Source of the DNA: Luteirhabdus pelagi
Lineage (GTDB): Bacteria > Bacteroidota > Bacteroidia > Flavobacteriales > Flavobacteriaceae
Reading direction: 5' to 3'
Assembly (NCBI RefSeq): GCF_016827595.1
Contig: NZ_JAECMS010000001.1
Coordinates: 310,001 to 374,000 of the forward strand
Length of the DNA stretch: 64,000 bases
Each line of letters opens with the position of its first letter. The stretch's first letter is position 1. The notes beneath the pieces were generated by a model. That model was not told the DNA's origin. It made no database searches and saw only the letters and a list, made by a program, of their open reading frames with translations. A program made the translations under genes and the position numbers. Shown here one piece after another: positions 25,872-35,135 of this stretch.

Positions 25872-28800
25872 TTATTTCTTGATCAGTTTGTAACTTCCAA
25901 TTTCACCATTTACAGTTACTTTCATAACGTAAGTTCCTGTGCTTAGTGCTGAAATATTAAGTTCTGAAGTAGTAGCCTCGAAAGACTGCTCCATTACTTT
26001 CTGACCTAGCATGTTGTAAATTGAAACATTTTCAATTACATCAAGTGCACGCATGGATAGCAAGTCCTCTGCAGGGTTTGGATAATAGCTAAATCCTTCG
26101 ATGCTATTTTCCTCTATATCCAAGAAGTTTCCATCGATATTGATATCGGTGATAGCTCCTGTATTCAATACGAACACATAGTACGCCTGACCAGCCTCTG
26201 CATTAATCGTTGCAGATGTTCCAGGAACACACTGGTTCGTGTTCTGTGGTACTAATGTAAGATCTGTTTCAGTAGCGTTTTCGTCTGGAGCGAAGTAGAA
26301 CGTTACAGCGCTAGCGCCACCTGGAGTAGCAATACTTGCGGTAACATCGCCATCGCCAGGCGCTACGAAGTTATACCATACACCGTTCGCACCGTTTAGG
26401 CTACATCCAGCTGGGTTACCATCTTCGGTAGTTGCAGCAGGCATAGGAACAGCAGGATCTGTGTAAGGGAATCCAGCTTCATCAACATCGATAGAGTTCA
26501 CGATCATATCGTTTGGTGGTGGTACTGGCGCACAATCTACATTTAGAGAGAAGTTTCCAGTGGCACCGCCAAATCCATGAACTAGGATATAATAGGTTGT
26601 GTTTCCATCTCCAGAGAAAGTAACTTCAGACTGAAGACCACAGGTATCATCATTATCCGTTTCACAAACCAATGCTCCACATTCACCTGTATAAACGGTC
26701 AACTTAGAGTCATAGTCTGTTCCACCATCACAAAGAGATACAGTATAGTCTGTTTGAAGACCACTTGTGTCTTCAAATACATACCAAAGACCTGGCGCCG
26801 TGATAGTAGTAGCACATTCTGGTGCATCCGCGTCAAAAGTAGCATCATCTGTATTACCGGTAATGGTTTCACCACAAGCAATTGGAAGTGCTCCATCACA
26901 GAAATCGTTCTCGATTGGATCTTCACACGTTACATCTAATGTGAAGTTACCCGAACCTGATCCAAATCCTTCAATCATGATATAATAGGTTGACGTACCG
27001 TCAGAAATGAATTCTAATTCAGACTGAACTCCACAAGAGTCATCATTTACTGCAATTTCATTTGACAAATCACAGTCGTCGAATACTCTAATTAGGGAGT
27101 CATAGTCTGTAGAACCGTCACAAAGTGAAAGCGTTACGATTTGAATCTCTCCATCACCTGTAAAGGTGAAGAATTCGTCTGGCGCAGCATTTCCACCGCT
27201 ATCGGTATCATCTGCTGTTGAGCCACTAAAGCTATCGCCACAAGAAATTGCATAGGCACTTCCACAATCGTCGTTTGGTGGAATTGCGTCGCAAGTACCA
27301 TCAAAAGAATAAACACTTTCCAAAGCCGGATCTACAACGAAACCGCCACCTAATCCATCATCATAGGCTTCTCCGTTTCCGTTGATGGAAGCTGTACTAT
27401 TTTCCCAGAAGCAGTTCAGACCATCCGAAGCGGATACAGATAATCCAATCCAATAAGTTGTATCGCTAAATACATTTCCACTTAATTCAAAATCGGTAAT
27501 ATCCAATACAACTTCAGAAACATCAAAACCAAAGTTGCTACCTATTACACTTTGAGAAGCAGGTACAACACCTAGTTCAGAAGTGATTTCTGCACCTGGG
27601 GCACCACCATCATCAGCATAGATAAATACATCTACCGTAGCGGCAGTAGCACCTGGACTCATAAATTCGTTAAAGGTTATCGTTTCTAGCGTGAAGTTTT
27701 CTCCAGTTGGCACCAACACGTCGGCAGCAACAATTCGTGCCCCAGTTGCCTGGTTTGCATCGTTACTCTTACCATTTTCGAAACCATTGCTAGGATTAGC
27801 TTGTGCACAAGCACCTGAAGAAGTTCCTTCTACCACGTTAACCGTATATTCTTCGACTTGGCCAAAGCTTGTTCCGGAACATGGATCCAAGAAATCGGAA
27901 ACACCGAAAATCTTTTTAACACGCATTCTGGTTTCACCCAATAGAGCATCAACCGGAACATCAATAGTTCCTAAAGCCTGTTGACCATCGGTTCCATCTG
28001 AATTAGTGATAGTGTTATCCATTTCATACACTTCACCAGCATCATCTAGAATTTCATTTTGGTTCCAGTCGATGAAAACTACAAAACGATTTTCGAAATT
28101 ACCGACAGTATTTCCTTCCAACGCGATTGGATAGCTTCCTTCTTGTGCCATTTCAGCAGTTATGGAAAGAAAGTCTTCATGAGCCGGAGTAGCGTTAGGC
28201 GTTGGGTCGGATGGATTGCTTATATCGGCTACCTCCACAAGAGAGATTGGCTCTACACCTGATGGGAAATCAAGCGGTCCGCAATACGGTGCTGGGAATA
28301 CCGGTGGTGGTCCCGCATCGATAATTTCTACTTCCCATCCTAAACGATTTACTACCGCAGATGCATTAAATTCAAAGGTTAAGTTACCTGAGCTTCCAAC
28401 AAAAGAAGCCGAACCATTGGAAGCGATCATATCCGCTAGAGTATTATCTCCTTCATTAGCTCCATCTGTAGCATTATCATATAGAATTGTTCCCGAAGTA
28501 TCGGCACCATCATAAATTTTCAACCAATCGAAGGTGGCGAAAATGTTCATGTCCAAAAATTCAATCTCGGTAACACCGGCTAGGGTAGTAAGGGTTACAC
28601 AACCACAGTTTGGATAATTCCCTGGATCACCGTCGGTACCAGTACCTCCTGGCCCTCCCGGATCAAAAAAGAAGTCACCAACAGCTGGTGTAAACGTTTC
28701 AGTTGCTCCCGCAGTTGGGATAATATCTGCCAAGACATCGCGATTCTGAGCGGCCAATGCTTGAGAAACAGCTCCCGAATGTTGTTCGTGAAGCGCTTGA

Positions 28801-28964
28801 GCATCGGCATCAAGTTCGGCTTGAATAGCCGCTGGATCCTGACTTTGACGTGCAGCCCCATCATAATAAACAGGACTGTTTTCACCTAGTTCTTTAACAG
28901 TATGATGCTGGGCGTACCCAATTGCAACAGACAGAAAAAAGAACAGAAATGTAATTTTTTTCAT
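25872..28964 (-). CDS. Large secreted protein with CUB-like, GEVED and repeat domains and a type IX sorting tail
   Basis: 1030 residues. Signal peptide 1-19 (ends GYAQ). Then a CUB-like domain (about 100-215, with CGCVTLTTL and WLKIYDGAD), a GEVED-type module (about 285-385, FGQVEEYTVNV), a lectin/discoidin-like part, and two clear ~125-residue repeats, each opening NDD/ENDFC and ending GFGxxxGNF(S/T)L(D/N)VxC, then a third partial copy. The last 75 residues are the Por type A tail (FSYYPNPAEDLLS, LGQKVMEQ, LSTGTYVMKV, YKLIKK), which directs export by the type IX system. Extremely acidic and Gly/Asp-rich. No catalytic motif seen; probably an adhesin or surface structural protein, though a lost protease is possible. 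Confidence 0.88.
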   Translation of the reverse strand: MKKITFLFFFLSVAIGYAQHHTVKELGENSPVYYDGAARQSQDPAAIQAELDADAQALHEQHSGAVSQALAAQNRDVLADIIPTAGATETFTPAVGDFFFDPGGPGGTGTDGDPGNYPNCGCVTLTTLAGVTEIEFLDMNIFATFDWLKIYDGADTSGTILYDNATDGANEGDNTLADMIASNGSASFVGSSGNLTFEFNASAVVNRLGWEVEIIDAGPPPVFPAPYCGPLDFPSGVEPISLVEVADISNPSDPTPNATPAHEDFLSITAEMAQEGSYPIALEGNTVGNFENRFVVFIDWNQNEILDDAGEVYEMDNTITNSDGTDGQQALGTIDVPVDALLGETRMRVKKIFGVSDFLDPCSGTSFGQVEEYTVNVVEGTSSGACAQANPSNGFENGKSNDANQATGARIVAADVLVPTGENFTLETITFNEFMSPGATAATVDVFIYADDGGAPGAEITSELGVVPASQSVIGSNFGFDVSEVVLDITDFELSGNVFSDTTYWIGLSVSASDGLNCFWENSTASINGNGEAYDDGLGGGFVVDPALESVYSFDGTCDAIPPNDDCGSAYAISCGDSFSGSTADDTDSGGNAAPDEFFTFTGDGEIQIVTLSLCDGSTDYDSLIRVFDDCDLSNEIAVNDDSCGVQSELEFISDGTSTYYIMIEGFGSGSGNFTLDVTCEDPIENDFCDGALPIACGETITGNTDDATFDADAPECATTITAPGLWYVFEDTSGLQTDYTVSLCDGGTDYDSKLTVYTGECGALVCETDNDDTCGLQSEVTFSGDGNTTYYILVHGFGGATGNFSLNVDCAPVPPPNDMIVNSIDVDEAGFPYTDPAVPMPAATTEDGNPAGCSLNGANGVWYNFVAPGDGDVTASIATPGGASAVTFYFAPDENATETDLTLVPQNTNQCVPGTSATINAEAGQAYYVFVLNTGAITDINIDGNFLDIEENSIEGFSYYPNPAEDLLSMRALDVIENVSIYNMLGQKVMEQSFEATTSELNISALSTGTYVMKVTVNGEIGSYKLIKK

Positions 28965-28995
28965 AAGGTTAATTAGAATTTAGTTAATACAACCT

Positions 28996-29026
28996 TAAAA
29001 ATATTCAAAAAAAACCCTAATTACAA
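28996..29026 (-). promoter_or_regulatory. Promoter of the type IX cargo gene
   Basis: On the minus strand TTG (plus 29024-29026), a 20-bp spacer and TATTTTTA (plus 28996-29003; 7 of 8). It ends 31 bases before ATG 28964. Confidence 0.45.
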
Positions 29027-29080
29027 AAGATTTCGACAACCTTATCACATTTTACGTTCAAAATTCTCAAAACCCTAACA

Positions 29081-29109
29081 AAAAAGGGACATCAATCACG
29101 ATGTCCCTC
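29081..29109 (-). terminator. Terminator after fabI
   Basis: GGGACATC / GATGTCCC, an 8-bp stem with a 6-nt loop, followed on the minus strand by TTTTTTG. Confidence 0.85.
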
Positions 29110-29130
29110 GGTATCTAAAAAAGATGTAAT

Positions 29131-29946
29131 TTACTCATCCATAAACGTTTCCATAACCGCATCGCTTACACCCATGTTCGAAAAACCACCGTCGTTATAT
29201 AAATTTTGTAGTGTTACTCTTTTTGTAAGGTCGCTAAACAACGAAATCGTGTAATTAGCGCAATCCATTGCAGTAGCATTTCCAAGTGGCGACATTTTAT
29301 CGGCATAGGCAATAAAACCATCAAACCCCTTCACCCCTTGACCAGCCGTCGTAGGTGTTGGTGATTGTGAAATGGTATTAACCCGGACGTTCTTATCTTT
29401 TCCGAAGAAATAACCAAAGCTTCTGGCAATCGATTCTAAATATGCCTTATTATCGGCCATGTCGTTGTAATCCGGAAATACACGCTGTGCCGCCATATAG
29501 GTTAAGGCTACGATACTCCCCCATTCGTTCATAGCATCTTCCTTATACAGTACCTGCATGGTTTTATGGAATGAAAGTGCGGAAACATCCCATCCTTTGT
29601 GGGTCCAATCATAATTCTGCTCCGTATAGTGCTTGCCCTTACGAACATTAACAGACATTCCGATAGAATGCAACACGAAATCCAATTTCCCACCCAATAT
29701 CTCTTGCGCTTTTGAAACGAGGTTTTGAAGATCTTCAAGATTCGTAGCATCAGCGGGGATAATTTCTGAATTGGTTTTTTCGGCTAACTCCTTAATCTGT
29801 CCCATACGCATAGCAATAGGTGCATTTGTTAATACAAACTCCCCTCCTTCTTCATGCACGCGTTCTGCCGTTTTCCAAGCAATGGAGTTTTCGTCCAAGG
29901 CTCCGAAAATGATTCCTTTTTTCCCTTTCAATAAATTATAAGCCAT
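29131..29946 (-). CDS. fabI: Enoyl-ACP reductase FabI
   Basis: 271 residues. NADH-dependent enoyl-[acyl-carrier-protein] reductase, last step of each fatty-acid elongation round. The N-terminus shows the variant Rossmann loop of FabI (KGKKGIIFGALDENSIAWKTAERVHEEGGE), not the GxxxGxG of ordinary SDRs; FVLHSIGMS; and the catalytic Tyr-x6-Lys stretch in YNDMADNKAYLESIARSFG with following NTISQSPTPTTAGQGVKGFDGFI. Length normal. Has its own promoter (30003-30010) and terminator, so is monocistronic between recN and the type IX cargo gene. Confidence 0.93.
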   Translation of the reverse strand: MAYNLLKGKKGIIFGALDENSIAWKTAERVHEEGGEFVLTNAPIAMRMGQIKELAEKTNSEIIPADATNLEDLQNLVSKAQEILGGKLDFVLHSIGMSVNVRKGKHYTEQNYDWTHKGWDVSALSFHKTMQVLYKEDAMNEWGSIVALTYMAAQRVFPDYNDMADNKAYLESIARSFGYFFGKDKNVRVNTISQSPTPTTAGQGVKGFDGFIAYADKMSPLGNATAMDCANYTISLFSDLTKRVTLQNLYNDGGFSNMGVSDAVMETFMDE

Positions 29947-30002
29947 AGTAATTGGTTGTTTTATGTGAAGTTATCTGTTGGTTCACGCACAATGGCGCTT
30001 CA

Positions 30003-30010
30003 CAAAGATA
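30003..30010 (-). promoter_or_regulatory. fabI -7 element
   Basis: TATCTTTG on the minus strand, perfect TAnnTTTG, 56 bases upstream of the ATG at 29946 and just past the recN stop. Confidence 0.6.
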
Positions 30011-30012
30011 CA

Positions 30013-31665
30013 TTAATTCAATAATTCACGTGCATGGGCCACGGCCGATTCGGAAACCTGCTCGCCACCGATCATCTGTGCAATCTCGGTAATTCTTTCC
30101 TCCGGAGAAAGTACTTTTAAGCGCGTTACCGTTCCTGAAGCTTCATCGGTTTTGTACACCTTTATATGTTGTTGTCCTTTTGAAGCTATCTGAGGAAGAT
30201 GTGTGATACTCATCAACTGCATTCCGCTGGCCATATTTTCCATGATACCCGCCATCTTTTGCGCAATTTCACCTGAAACACCCGTATCGATTTCATCAAA
30301 AATAAGTGTAGGTAAGGTCTTATAATCCGCTAATGTTGCTTTGACGGCTAGCATAATTCTGCTCATTTCTCCTCCTGAAGCCACCTTCTTTATATCGCCC
30401 GGTGCCGATCCCTTGTTCGCTGAAAATCGAACCGATAAGCGATCCATTCCTTTGGAACGCAATGTTTTTTCCTTTTGAAGATCGAAAGCCAATTGCGCAT
30501 TTGGCAGGCCTAAACTCTGTAATATTTGCTCGAGCTGCTGTATTACTTTAGGAATAATTGAACTCCTATTTTTATGAAGCGTATCGGCCAGTCCTTCTGC
30601 TTCTGTAGCTAACGTTTGTACAGTTTTATCCAACCTCTCTAGCTTCTCATCCATCGAATGACTTTCCGATACCTTATCGCGCAATTCATCGCGCAACACA
30701 ATCAATTCGGATACGGACCCGACGATATGTTTTTTTGTAAGTGCATGTAGCTGTTGTAGCTGCTCATTAACAAGCTGTAAACGTTGCGGATCTGCTGTAG
30801 TATCCTCTGCCAACTGCTCCATTTCTGCAGCTACATCGTCAATTTCAATAATGACACTCTGCAATCGTTCCCATAAAGCCTCATTCTTCTTGGAAAAGCC
30901 TTTTACGCGCGCCAAAAGGTTACGCGATTCCTTTGCAGTTTCTAACGTCCCAATGTTTTCTTCGGAAAGCAATTTAAACGCTGCGGAAAGGGTTTCCTGT
31001 ATTTCTTCGGCATTCGCTAAGGTTTCCTGTTCTTCCTCTAGCGCTTCTTCATCGATTTCCTCTAAGGCTATCGCTTCTAGTTCCGACAGTAAAAAAGCAT
31101 TGTAGTCCTGTTGTTTCAAGGCTTCATCTCTTTTACTTCGCAAAGTCTCTAGTGCTTCCGATGCCTTCTTCAACTGTTTGTGCGTAACCTGATAGTCCCG
31201 AAGCACTTGCTTGTTCTTCGCTAAAGTGTCTACAATTTCAAGTTGAAAATCCTCGGAGGTAATCGATAAAGCTTCGTGCTGACTGTGTATATCGACAAGG
31301 TATTCACTTATGGCCTGCAACTGATTTAGCGTAACAGGCGTATCGTTTACAAATGCTCTTGACTTTCCACTGGGAAGAATTTCCCTACGAATAATCGTTT
31401 GCGGATCGTAGTCTAAATCGTTGGCTTCAAAAATATCCTTTAAGCTATATCGAGCAATATCGAAATGGGCTTCGATAATACTTTTGGTTGAAGTATCCTT
31501 CACGCTATCTAAATCGGCCCTCTTCCCTAACAATAAGGAAAGTGCCCCCAATAAAATCGATTTCCCCGCTCCCGTTTCACCTGTAATAATGGTCAGACCA
31601 GGGTTGAAATCGACCGCTACCGAATCGATCAAGGCATAATTTTGAATGCTCAGATGGGTAATCAC
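30013..31665 (-). CDS. recN: DNA repair protein RecN
   Basis: 550 residues, SMC-like ATPase that acts in recombinational double-strand-break repair. Walker A GETGAGKSILLGALSLLLG near residue 31; a long coiled coil (about 155-345) with a central break; the ABC signature VASGGEMSRIMLAVKATLA and Walker B LIFDEIDTGVSGEIAQKMAGIM; late MSITHLPQIASKGQQHIKVYK is the RecN H loop. Length matches the family (about 550). A possible promoter lies 55-84 bases upstream. Confidence 0.97.
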   Translation of the reverse strand: MITHLSIQNYALIDSVAVDFNPGLTIITGETGAGKSILLGALSLLLGKRADLDSVKDTSTKSIIEAHFDIARYSLKDIFEANDLDYDPQTIIRREILPSGKSRAFVNDTPVTLNQLQAISEYLVDIHSQHEALSITSEDFQLEIVDTLAKNKQVLRDYQVTHKQLKKASEALETLRSKRDEALKQQDYNAFLLSELEAIALEEIDEEALEEEQETLANAEEIQETLSAAFKLLSEENIGTLETAKESRNLLARVKGFSKKNEALWERLQSVIIEIDDVAAEMEQLAEDTTADPQRLQLVNEQLQQLHALTKKHIVGSVSELIVLRDELRDKVSESHSMDEKLERLDKTVQTLATEAEGLADTLHKNRSSIIPKVIQQLEQILQSLGLPNAQLAFDLQKEKTLRSKGMDRLSVRFSANKGSAPGDIKKVASGGEMSRIMLAVKATLADYKTLPTLIFDEIDTGVSGEIAQKMAGIMENMASGMQLMSITHLPQIASKGQQHIKVYKTDEASGTVTRLKVLSPEERITEIAQMIGGEQVSESAVAHARELLN

Positions 31666-31719
31666 GTATTGGACATTTAGGCTTCATAACTGTTCAAGAC
31701 AGTCACGAGAATTTGCTCA

Positions 31720-31749
31720 TAAAAATAAGTAGTTTTTATGTAGCAACAA
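31720..31749 (-). promoter_or_regulatory. Possible recN promoter
   Basis: On the minus strand TTG (plus 31747-31749), 19-bp spacer, TATTTTTA (plus 31720-31727; 7 of 8). It ends 54 bases upstream of ATG 31665. Confidence 0.4.
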
Positions 31750-31766
31750 GAAGAAAGAGTAGGGAT

Positions 31767-32657
31767 TTAGAATTGAATTTCAGCCCAGTTACTTCGCTTG
31801 GTTGGCGCCATTCGATTTAAATTTTCGACCAATTTTACGATATCCACACTCGGACCTCCGCTAAAAACACGTTGTATTTCCTCAGCTTTTGCATCGAAAA
31901 AGGTTCGAAGTAAAAAAGAATTCGGCCGACGATCGTTAATCTTCTTAAGCGTATTTAAGGACGCAGATACTTTTTTCTTTCCCTCTTTTGGATCCTGATG
32001 CATTTCATCTAGCCCCAAACGGTGGTACTCGTACATTGCGGTATGAAATTCTTTATACACATTGCTTAGCAAGGCGTCGTTATATCGAAAACGCGACTGA
32101 CTTCCATCGGTTGCTTGCCATCCAGCGTAATTACTGCCGGCAGCGGTATTTACGATTTGCTTTGCGGTTTGAAAGTATGGCATCCCCCCATCTCGTTCAA
32201 ACGTATCGGCATCCAGTCCGATAATTATATAAGCGTGATACGCCAATACGGAAATCAAGTTCGAACTGAATTGGTTGGGATTGAAGTTCAAGGGTTGAAA
32301 TTCCTTATATTCAAAGTTGAATTGGCGATCGTTATAATTATAAATAGGAGCATCGTAGGTCGAGCCAAAAACCGGTCTCGAGGCCTGTATCTGAAGCGTA
32401 GCCGTAAAGGAATCCGAATCGAAGCCCGTTACTACAATAACCAAATTACAATCGATGCGTTCTTGTTGCTTATAAACACGGTCGGTCCATTTGGTATTAT
32501 TCATAAACTCGGTGACCTGTTGCTGAAGAGTTCTGAAGACTTGTAAGTTGGGCTGTCCTGTCTGTTCGGCATCAATCGTTACGGAACAATTCAACTCTTG
32601 GGCTGAAACGCCCGTAATTCCTATTACTATAAAAAATATCGCAAAAAATTTACGCAT
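31767..32657 (-). CDS. DUF4835 secreted protein
   Basis: 296 residues with signal peptide 1-20 (VSAQ) and the DUF4835 pattern: ELNCSVTIDAEQ, VFRTLQQQVTEFMNNTKWTDR, IDCNLVIVVTG, and PVFGSTYDAPIYNYNDRQFNFEY. The family is restricted to Bacteroidota and regularly follows coaBC; function unproven, with a proposed envelope or gliding/type IX connection. The ATG overlaps the coaBC stop by 8 bases, so it is the last gene of bamD-rpoZ-coaBC-DUF4835. Confidence 0.88.
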   Translation of the reverse strand: MRKFFAIFFIVIGITGVSAQELNCSVTIDAEQTGQPNLQVFRTLQQQVTEFMNNTKWTDRVYKQQERIDCNLVIVVTGFDSDSFTATLQIQASRPVFGSTYDAPIYNYNDRQFNFEYKEFQPLNFNPNQFSSNLISVLAYHAYIIIGLDADTFERDGGMPYFQTAKQIVNTAAGSNYAGWQATDGSQSRFRYNDALLSNVYKEFHTAMYEYHRLGLDEMHQDPKEGKKKVSASLNTLKKINDRRPNSFLLRTFFDAKAEEIQRVFSGGPSVDIVKLVENLNRMAPTKRSNWAEIQF

Positions 32658-33864
32658 GGGTCTGTTGTATAATGTATTCTAAAATATCCTGAGCCACTTC
32701 GCTCTTAGGTTTAACACCAAAAGCGGTTACTTTATTGTGGCTATCGATTAAGGTAATCTTATTCGTGTCCTTTTTAAAGCCAGCGCCTTCGTCGTTCAGC
32801 GAATTTAACACAATTAAATCCAAATTCTTTTTCTCAAGCTTTCTTTTTGCATTTTCCAACTCGTTTTCGGTTTCCATGGCGAAACCAACAAGGTATTGAT
32901 TTTCCTCTTTTTGTGCTCCCATGGTTCCAAGAATATCTTGGGTGCGCTCGAGCACGAGTGTCAGATCACCTTCCTTTTTCTTCATTTTTTGGGTTGAAGT
33001 GTTTTTCGGTCGATAATCGGCTACCGCAGCACTAAAAATAGCAATATCGCTATTGCTGAAACGAGCTTCCACCGCTTCAAACATTTCCTTTGCTGAAGTT
33101 ATTTGAACGATTTCAACTTTATCATGAGCTAATTGAAGGTATGTCGGACCGGAAACGAGCGTAACGCTTGCTCCTAAATCGGCCGCTTTTTCTGCAATGG
33201 CAAACCCCATTTTCCCACTGGAATGATTCCCTATAAATCGAACAGGGTCGATAGCCTCATAGGTTGGGCCTGCTGTTACTAAAACCTTTTTTCCCTTTAA
33301 CGGAAGGTTTTTTTCTAGTTCCTCCTTAAGGAATGAAACGATGTTTTCGGGTTCTGCCATTCTTCCCTTCCCTAAAAGACCGCTCGCCAATTCGCCATCC
33401 TCCGCAGGAATTTGAAGAACTCCGTATTCTTTTAGTGTATTGAAATTGTTTTTAGTTGAAGGGTGCTTGTACATATCCAAATCCATTGCCGGCGCATAAA
33501 ACACTGGGCATTTGGCTGAAAGATAGGTAGCAAGCAATAAGTTGTCGGCGGTGCCATTGGCCATTTTCGAAAGCGTGTTCGCTGTGGCCGGAGCGATAAT
33601 AAACAAATCAGCCCAAAGTCCCAATGCTACATGATTGGTCCATTGGGCGTTTTCATCTTCTTCATCTACCAGCGAAGAATGTACATCATTCTTGGAAACG
33701 GTAGAGAGGGTTAATGGAGTCACGAAGTCTTTTGCTGAAGGTGTCATGACGACCTTAACTTCAGCCCCTTCCTTCACCAATAGGCGCACTAGGAAAGGAA
33801 TTTTATACGCGGCAATACCGGCAGTAATACCGAGTAGGACCTTTTTTCCGCGTAAAACCGACAT
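32650..33864 (-). CDS. coaBC: Bifunctional phosphopantothenoylcysteine decarboxylase / phosphopantothenate-cysteine ligase
   Basis: 404 residues. N-terminal flavoprotein decarboxylase domain (about 1-185): KKVLLGITAGIAAYK, catalytic His in NHVALGLWADL, the ASGLLGKGRMAEPE segment and the PAMD motif. C-terminal ligase domain (about 190-404) with KKVLVTAGPTYEAIDPVRFIGNHSSGKMGFAIAE and AAVADYRP. Both steps convert 4'-phosphopantothenate to 4'-phosphopantetheine for CoA. Standard length. Three bases after rpoZ's stop, overlaps DUF4835 by 8. Confidence 0.96.
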   Translation of the reverse strand: MSVLRGKKVLLGITAGIAAYKIPFLVRLLVKEGAEVKVVMTPSAKDFVTPLTLSTVSKNDVHSSLVDEEDENAQWTNHVALGLWADLFIIAPATANTLSKMANGTADNLLLATYLSAKCPVFYAPAMDLDMYKHPSTKNNFNTLKEYGVLQIPAEDGELASGLLGKGRMAEPENIVSFLKEELEKNLPLKGKKVLVTAGPTYEAIDPVRFIGNHSSGKMGFAIAEKAADLGASVTLVSGPTYLQLAHDKVEIVQITSAKEMFEAVEARFSNSDIAIFSAAVADYRPKNTSTQKMKKKEGDLTLVLERTQDILGTMGAQKEENQYLVGFAMETENELENAKRKLEKKNLDLIVLNSLNDEGAGFKKDTNKITLIDSHNKVTAFGVKPKSEVAQDILEYIIQQTHA

Positions 33865-33867
33865 GAC

Positions 33868-34203
33868 TTATCCCTTAATTTCTTCGTCCCTGGTATTGCG
33901 ATAATAGATCTTATCGTTCAACCATTCCTCGATAGCGAGGGCATGAGGCTTTGGTAAGCGCTCATAGAATTTAGACACTTCGATTTGCTCCTTGTTCTCG
34001 AAAATCTCTTCCAAGCTATCGTTGTAGGTCGCAAATTCATCTAATTTCTCCAATAACTCCTTTTTGATATCGGAATTAATCTGTGTGGCTCTTTTCGAAA
34101 TGATGGAAATAGCCTCATAGATATTATCCGTTGGCGCATCGATTTTATTCTTATCGATGGTCGTAGTGGTAATAGGAGCTTCAGAGTTCTTTACATCTAT
34201 CAT
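33868..34203 (-). CDS. rpoZ: RNA polymerase omega subunit, Bacteroidota type
   Basis: 111 residues. It carries the omega-like core APTDNIYEAISIISKRATQINSDIKKELLEKLDEF (RpoZ AxxRA-type helix) and an extended charged C-terminal part typical of Bacteroidota, which differ from the shorter proteobacterial omega. Omega assists assembly and stability of the beta' subunit. 15 bases after bamD, three before coaBC; this order is common in Flavobacteria and supports the assignment. Confidence 0.9.
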   Translation of the reverse strand: MIDVKNSEAPITTTTIDKNKIDAPTDNIYEAISIISKRATQINSDIKKELLEKLDEFATYNDSLEEIFENKEQIEVSKFYERLPKPHALAIEEWLNDKIYYRNTRDEEIKG

Positions 34204-34218
34204 AAGTTCAACTTTTAT

Positions 34219-35034
34219 TTACGGTTCAATTTCTTCTACGGTACCCAAACGAACGTCAATATCCTGTGCAATTTCATCGGCCTCTGCACGCATGGAACCA
34301 GATTCATAATATTTTAAATAATTTTGATAATATTCCTTCGCCGTCTGCAACCGTTCATCTACCAACTGTGGTAAACTACGAATTGCCAAATTATAGGCGG
34401 CTTTCAATCTTCCCAAATAGGCTTCTTCACGAAAATCGCTACCGGGATGATCTTGAATAAAATTATCGTATGCTTCAATTGCTGGTCGGAAATCACCGAT
34501 ATAGTCAGCAATCCGTAGATGCTGATTGGCAATTTCAATATCTTTCTTCTCTAACTTGGTGCGAAGCTCGTCTACCATTTCATTGGCGCGCTGCCGCTTA
34601 TCAGACTCAGGATATTTATTGATATAGCCTTGTAGACGTTCGAGCGCCGTGTAAGTATCCTCTTGATCTAGTGAAAAACGAGGAGAAAGCTCGTAATAAC
34701 TTCTTGCCGAACGGTAGGCTGCAACCTCAACACTATCGCTGCTGGGGTAGGATTCCTCGAAACGCTCAAACTGATATCCAGATAGGTAATAATCGCCCAT
34801 CTGATAAAACGTATTCGCGTACATAAACATCAAACGTTCCGCCTGAGGTTTTCCGCGATACACTGGCACAATCTGCTCGAATAATCGAAGTGCCTTTTTA
34901 TGTTTTCCAAGTTTGTATAGGCTATCGGCTACTTTATATTTCCGACCCGAATCGTCCGAACTCAGCACGCGTTGGTACTCGCTACAGGAGCTTAGGGTGA
35001 TACAAAAAAGTAAGATAGCTAGGATTGCTCTCAT
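34219..35034 (-). CDS. bamD: Outer-membrane assembly lipoprotein BamD
   Basis: 271 residues from ATG 35034. An in-frame ATG at 35049 would lie at the predicted transcription start, so the shorter one is used; it opens a lipoprotein signal ending ITLSSC (lipobox, Cys17). Mature part is a run of TPR-like helical hairpins (AERLMFMYANTFYQMGDYYLSGYQFERF, SDKRQRANEMVDELRTKLEKKD, DFREEAYLGRLKAAYNLA). Role: with BamA folds beta-barrels into the outer membrane. Leads the bamD-rpoZ-coaBC-DUF4835 operon from the perfect -7 element at 35054-35061. Confidence 0.9.
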   Translation of the reverse strand: MRAILAILLFCITLSSCSEYQRVLSSDDSGRKYKVADSLYKLGKHKKALRLFEQIVPVYRGKPQAERLMFMYANTFYQMGDYYLSGYQFERFEESYPSSDSVEVAAYRSARSYYELSPRFSLDQEDTYTALERLQGYINKYPESDKRQRANEMVDELRTKLEKKDIEIANQHLRIADYIGDFRPAIEAYDNFIQDHPGSDFREEAYLGRLKAAYNLAIRSLPQLVDERLQTAKEYYQNYLKYYESGSMRAEADEIAQDIDVRLGTVEEIEP

Positions 35035-35053
35035 GGCGTTATAAAACATCGTG

Positions 35054-35061
35054 CAAAAGTA
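35054..35061 (-). promoter_or_regulatory. bamD operon -7 element
   Basis: TACTTTTG on the minus strand, perfect, ends 19 bases before ATG 35034; supports that start over 35049. Confidence 0.6.
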
Positions 35062-35135
35062 GTGAATTATACGTGATTATAAAAACTTTTTAAACCGTCT
35101 GGTAGTGTACAAACGACGACTCTTTTCAGCTATTG

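Noticed and set aside
25872-28964. A secreted metalloprotease
   Set aside because: No HExxH, no catalytic triad pattern; only binding or structural modules can be supported.
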